A DNA stretch of 64,000 nt from Panorpa germanica. Its lineage: Eukaryota; Arthropoda; Insecta; Mecoptera; Panorpidae. Positions 61,350 to 64,000 of the stretch are shown piece after piece (within the stretch, counting starts at the first letter, position 1; each line of letters starts with the position of its first letter). The stretch spans positions 15,625,331 through 15,689,330 of the forward strand of contig OY783210.1 in assembly GCA_963678705.1 (NCBI GenBank). The letters run 5' to 3'. Made by a program: the position numbers and the translations under genes. A model generated the notes under the pieces. It ran no database searches and was not told the origin of the DNA. It saw nothing but the letters and a program-made list of their open reading frames with translations.

Positions 61350-62640
61350 ACGAATCATTTAATTTTTAACCTAAAAGGAAAGTCTTATGTTTTGATATTT
61401 TAGCTATTCTAAATCCTAATACAGGTGTTCGTAAGAAGTTCTATGAGTATCTTCTTCCGCAGTAGATTTAATTTTTAAAAGGCAGTAAAAGAAGTCGAAA
61501 AACGTTGTATATTAGGGAAAATTCTTTACGTAAAAGGTAATTTGTCTTATGTTAAGTAAACCATATAATAAATCCTTTATAAGTTTCTTATGAAAGACAA
61601 GAGATTTTGTGTTTCTTCGTGGAAAGATGAATACACCAACTGAGAAACTTAATAAAGAGTAATATCGGTTTTAATGTGGTCTTAAGGCAGGTTTGTCACA
61701 AATGTAAGCTGCATTATATGTTACCACGAATCGTACCGAGTAGACAACAATCTTAATCTACAAAAAGATCTTCTTAAAATTGTTTAATCTTTGACAAGGC
61801 ATCCTAAGAAGTTTCAAGTTTCTCTTAATCCAAAATTAAATTTTTCACGAGTGTAATTACAATCTAAATACTAAATACGTGACTTTATTTAGCGGTTGTT
61901 TCATTTTCTAATATTTATCTAATGGGTATTCTAAAGATACGGCTCTGTAGCTATATCGATATCATGTGGAACTCATATTTCTTGTTATGTAATCCTCCAT
62001 AAGTACAACTGCCTGTGTTACAACATAACTAGTGTAAGAACACGGTTAGAACCGGAAGAACTCCACCCCAGAGCTTATTGAACTTCATTCCTTACTAAGC
62101 TCTGTGGCCTTGGAAGGAAAAACCCTATTTTTATGAAGTGTTACAGATACAATTTCAGATGTTGTAAACAAATCATTGTTATCTTTTATTTTGAGTAAGA
62201 CAATTGCACAAACTTTAACAACACGGGCGGGTAAATACGTAAAACGTTTGATCACTTTACTATTCATGATTTAATAGCATCACTATTATGAGTTCTTCTT
62301 CTAGCAACAGTGATAATAGGATTTGCAATTTTAATCTCTTTATTTTAAGTATCTATACTCGTGTCTATAAGTTGTATGTATATATTGTTTTTAGTATTGA
62401 TGCACTCTAATAAATATTTTAAAAAAACAATTTGCAATTTGAATTAGGGCAAATACATATTACATGTAGTTATACAAATCTATCACTTTTGCTACTATCA
62501 ATAAGATCTGCAACAGTATTAGGCATCCGAACTAGTCAGTGAAGTTTGTTTTACACTTTTCTACCAATTTACTAAATTCAATCCAATTGTTGGTTTCGAG
62601 CCTGGACTAAAAACAAAGACTTCTATTTCCTACCACAACT
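61350..62640. other. intergenic, nothing recognised
   Basis: AT-rich with no supported gene or repeat partner. Confidence 0.3.
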
Positions 62641-62688
62641 GTGGTCATATTTTCCATTGATAAAGTCTCTTAGATAATAGCAAGAATA

Positions 62689-62691
<3 letters not shown>

Positions 62692-62765
<74 letters not shown>

Positions 62766-62784
62766 CTGTGTGTGTGTGTGTGTG
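62692..62784. repeat. compound (TA)n(TG)n microsatellite
   Basis: About 65 bases of TA followed by about 28 bases of TG with one interruption. Confidence 0.95.
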
Positions 62785-62885
62785 GAAAATAATACCTAAT
62801 CCGCACTTTTGATGTGGAAAACAAGAGTATTATCCCAATTCTGATGTGAAAAACAAGACCTATCCCGCTAATCTGATGTGGAATC
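62785..62885. repeat. three-unit minisatellite (TCTGATGTGG)
   Basis: Three diverged units of about 33 bases (TTTTGATGTGGAAAACAAGA, TTCTGATGTGAAAAACAAGA, ATCTGATGTGGAATC), each preceded by an ATCC-type spacer. Inversely related to 26795-26865, which is also next to a TA tract. Confidence 0.65.
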
Positions 62886-63154
62886 AAGGGACTCTTATTT
62901 AATTTAGAGCAAACGTTCTTGTTAGGATGATAAAGAATCACATAATTTGTTTAATACATTTATTTAATAAAATAATAACGATGATAATAATACAATAATC
63001 GTTGGTATTTACTTTACAAATACAGAACAATGAATGAACAAAGTATCTTAAAGTCTAGTTATTATATACTCAGTCCTACATTAGTTTTTTGCTAGATTTA
63101 ATTGGTTCATTTTTATTACTTTGAGAATGCGTTTAGGTAATTTCGGTATATGTA

Positions 63155-63209
<55 letters not shown>

Positions 63210-63250
63210 CATACATATAATGTATTATATATAGTACAGATGATGATTGA

Positions 63251-63326
<76 letters not shown>
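63155..63326. repeat. two (TA)n microsatellites
   Basis: TA tracts at about 63155-63203 and 63253-63326 separated by a short palindromic ATAC/GTAT segment. Confidence 0.95.
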
Positions 63327-63329
<3 letters not shown>

Positions 63330-63774
63330 AGTGTTTAATTCCATATCCAATCTGGCCAGCAGTGCTACAGTAACGAACAAAACAATAAACTTCTGGTCCA
63401 AGTATTGTGGTTTTAGTAGAGTATTATATCCATATTGTTTGCAAACTACTCGTATTTCATCCCTTCTGAGTAGTTTAAATAAATACACCCTTAGGGCAAC
63501 CAAAACAAAGCACGTACTCGTCGTATCTACATTTCATTCTCGTATTTCAAATCTCGTGTTTAACGGATTTCACGTGAGGGATGAAAATTACAGATATGTT
63601 TAAGTGTTACTTCATACGTTGACGTAAAATGTAGGTTGATATAATAAACTGTGTCTGACAGTAAAGGACTCAAAGCATGTATTATGAGCACGGGTTTGTA
63701 GTAAAACTTATGTTTTGAAACAATTATTATTGTATTTATTTCCTCTCATAAAGGCAATGTGTAATTTGCAAATC

Positions 63775-64000
63775 ATAGACGACACAGTGGGCCGTGCATT
63801 CGGAATTGATCCTTGGACCCATAGAGATATAAGGATAGAGTGCGCGAGCAGTACGCCGCCTGTAAGAGGAAGCGATAAAGACTGCCGTTTGTCCTATTTG
63901 TCTCTTTCTAAACCTTGGTAGTGAGGTAGGAAATAAGCAAGCAAGCAGACGCAGTGATCGCATAGAAAGAGACACAGAGGACATTTGTCAGCTATCTCTC
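63775..64000 (+). other. GC-richer end of window, possible exon or promoter
   Basis: Composition changes from AT-rich to mixed, with short overlapping frames on both strands (63715-63921 on +, 63736-63984 on -). It may be the start of a neighbouring gene; the window ends too soon to tell. Confidence 0.2.

Noticed and set aside
1-64000. A new multi-gene system
   Set aside because: Apart from Stubble and transposon remnants no second gene could be supported, so no gene cluster can be proposed.

Overview
The window is a piece of an animal nuclear genome, most likely an insect. It is strongly AT-rich and intron-bearing, and it is crowded with DNA-transposon remnants, MITEs, 5'-truncated LINE tails, tRNA-derived SINE heads and long (TA)n tracts. 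No prokaryotic operon structure, CRISPR array or rRNA is visible. I cannot assign the insect order.

The only confident host gene is an ortholog of the Drosophila type II transmembrane serine protease Stubble (Sb, Stubble-stubbloid). It lies on the + strand in nine coding exons from 16731 to 29355. All introns have GT-AG ends, and the joined exons give 1692 nt (563 residues plus stop) with no frame error. The order is a hydrophobic N-terminal segment, a six-cysteine disulfide-knot (clip-like) module, a Ser/Thr/Pro-rich stem and a complete trypsin-fold domain with the His-Asp-Ser triad. At least one further exon must lie upstream of 16721, because the first visible exon begins at a splice acceptor and its reading frame stays open to that acceptor. 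Intron 1 (6.3 kb) and introns 6 and 7 hold transposon debris.

Region 1-16 kb holds repeats only: a purine-strand coding-like repeat family, a TTAA-flanked piggyBac-like MITE, several inverted-repeat elements, a SINE head, a nested MITE pair and a minus-strand LINE end split by another repeat. Region 16.7-30.4 kb is the Stubble gene and its 3' UTR. Region 31-34 kb has two hAT insertions with 8-bp target duplications; one still carries a broken transposase. Region 34.8-47 kb is dominated by a 650-700 bp inverted-repeat family (termini AATGGGCTTGTGTCCT), the second copy of the TTAA element, a hAT fold-back MITE and the third TA-flanked MITE. Region 48-64 kb holds a Jockey-like LINE tail fused to a palindromic MITE, further MITE copies, an inverted pair of another family, a 5'-truncated acidic ORF fragment of a repeat, and several (TA)n tracts.

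No second cellular gene could be supported. A few higher-GC islands (34.3-34.8, 41.5-41.8, 54.2-54.5, 63.8-64.0 kb) are noted as possible exons or promoters of unknown genes. I found no convincing new multi-gene system. The most unusual observations are structural: a LINE poly(A) tail incorporated into a MITE palindrome, several nested insertions with readable target duplications, and a modular Stubble ectodomain built from frame-preserving exons.
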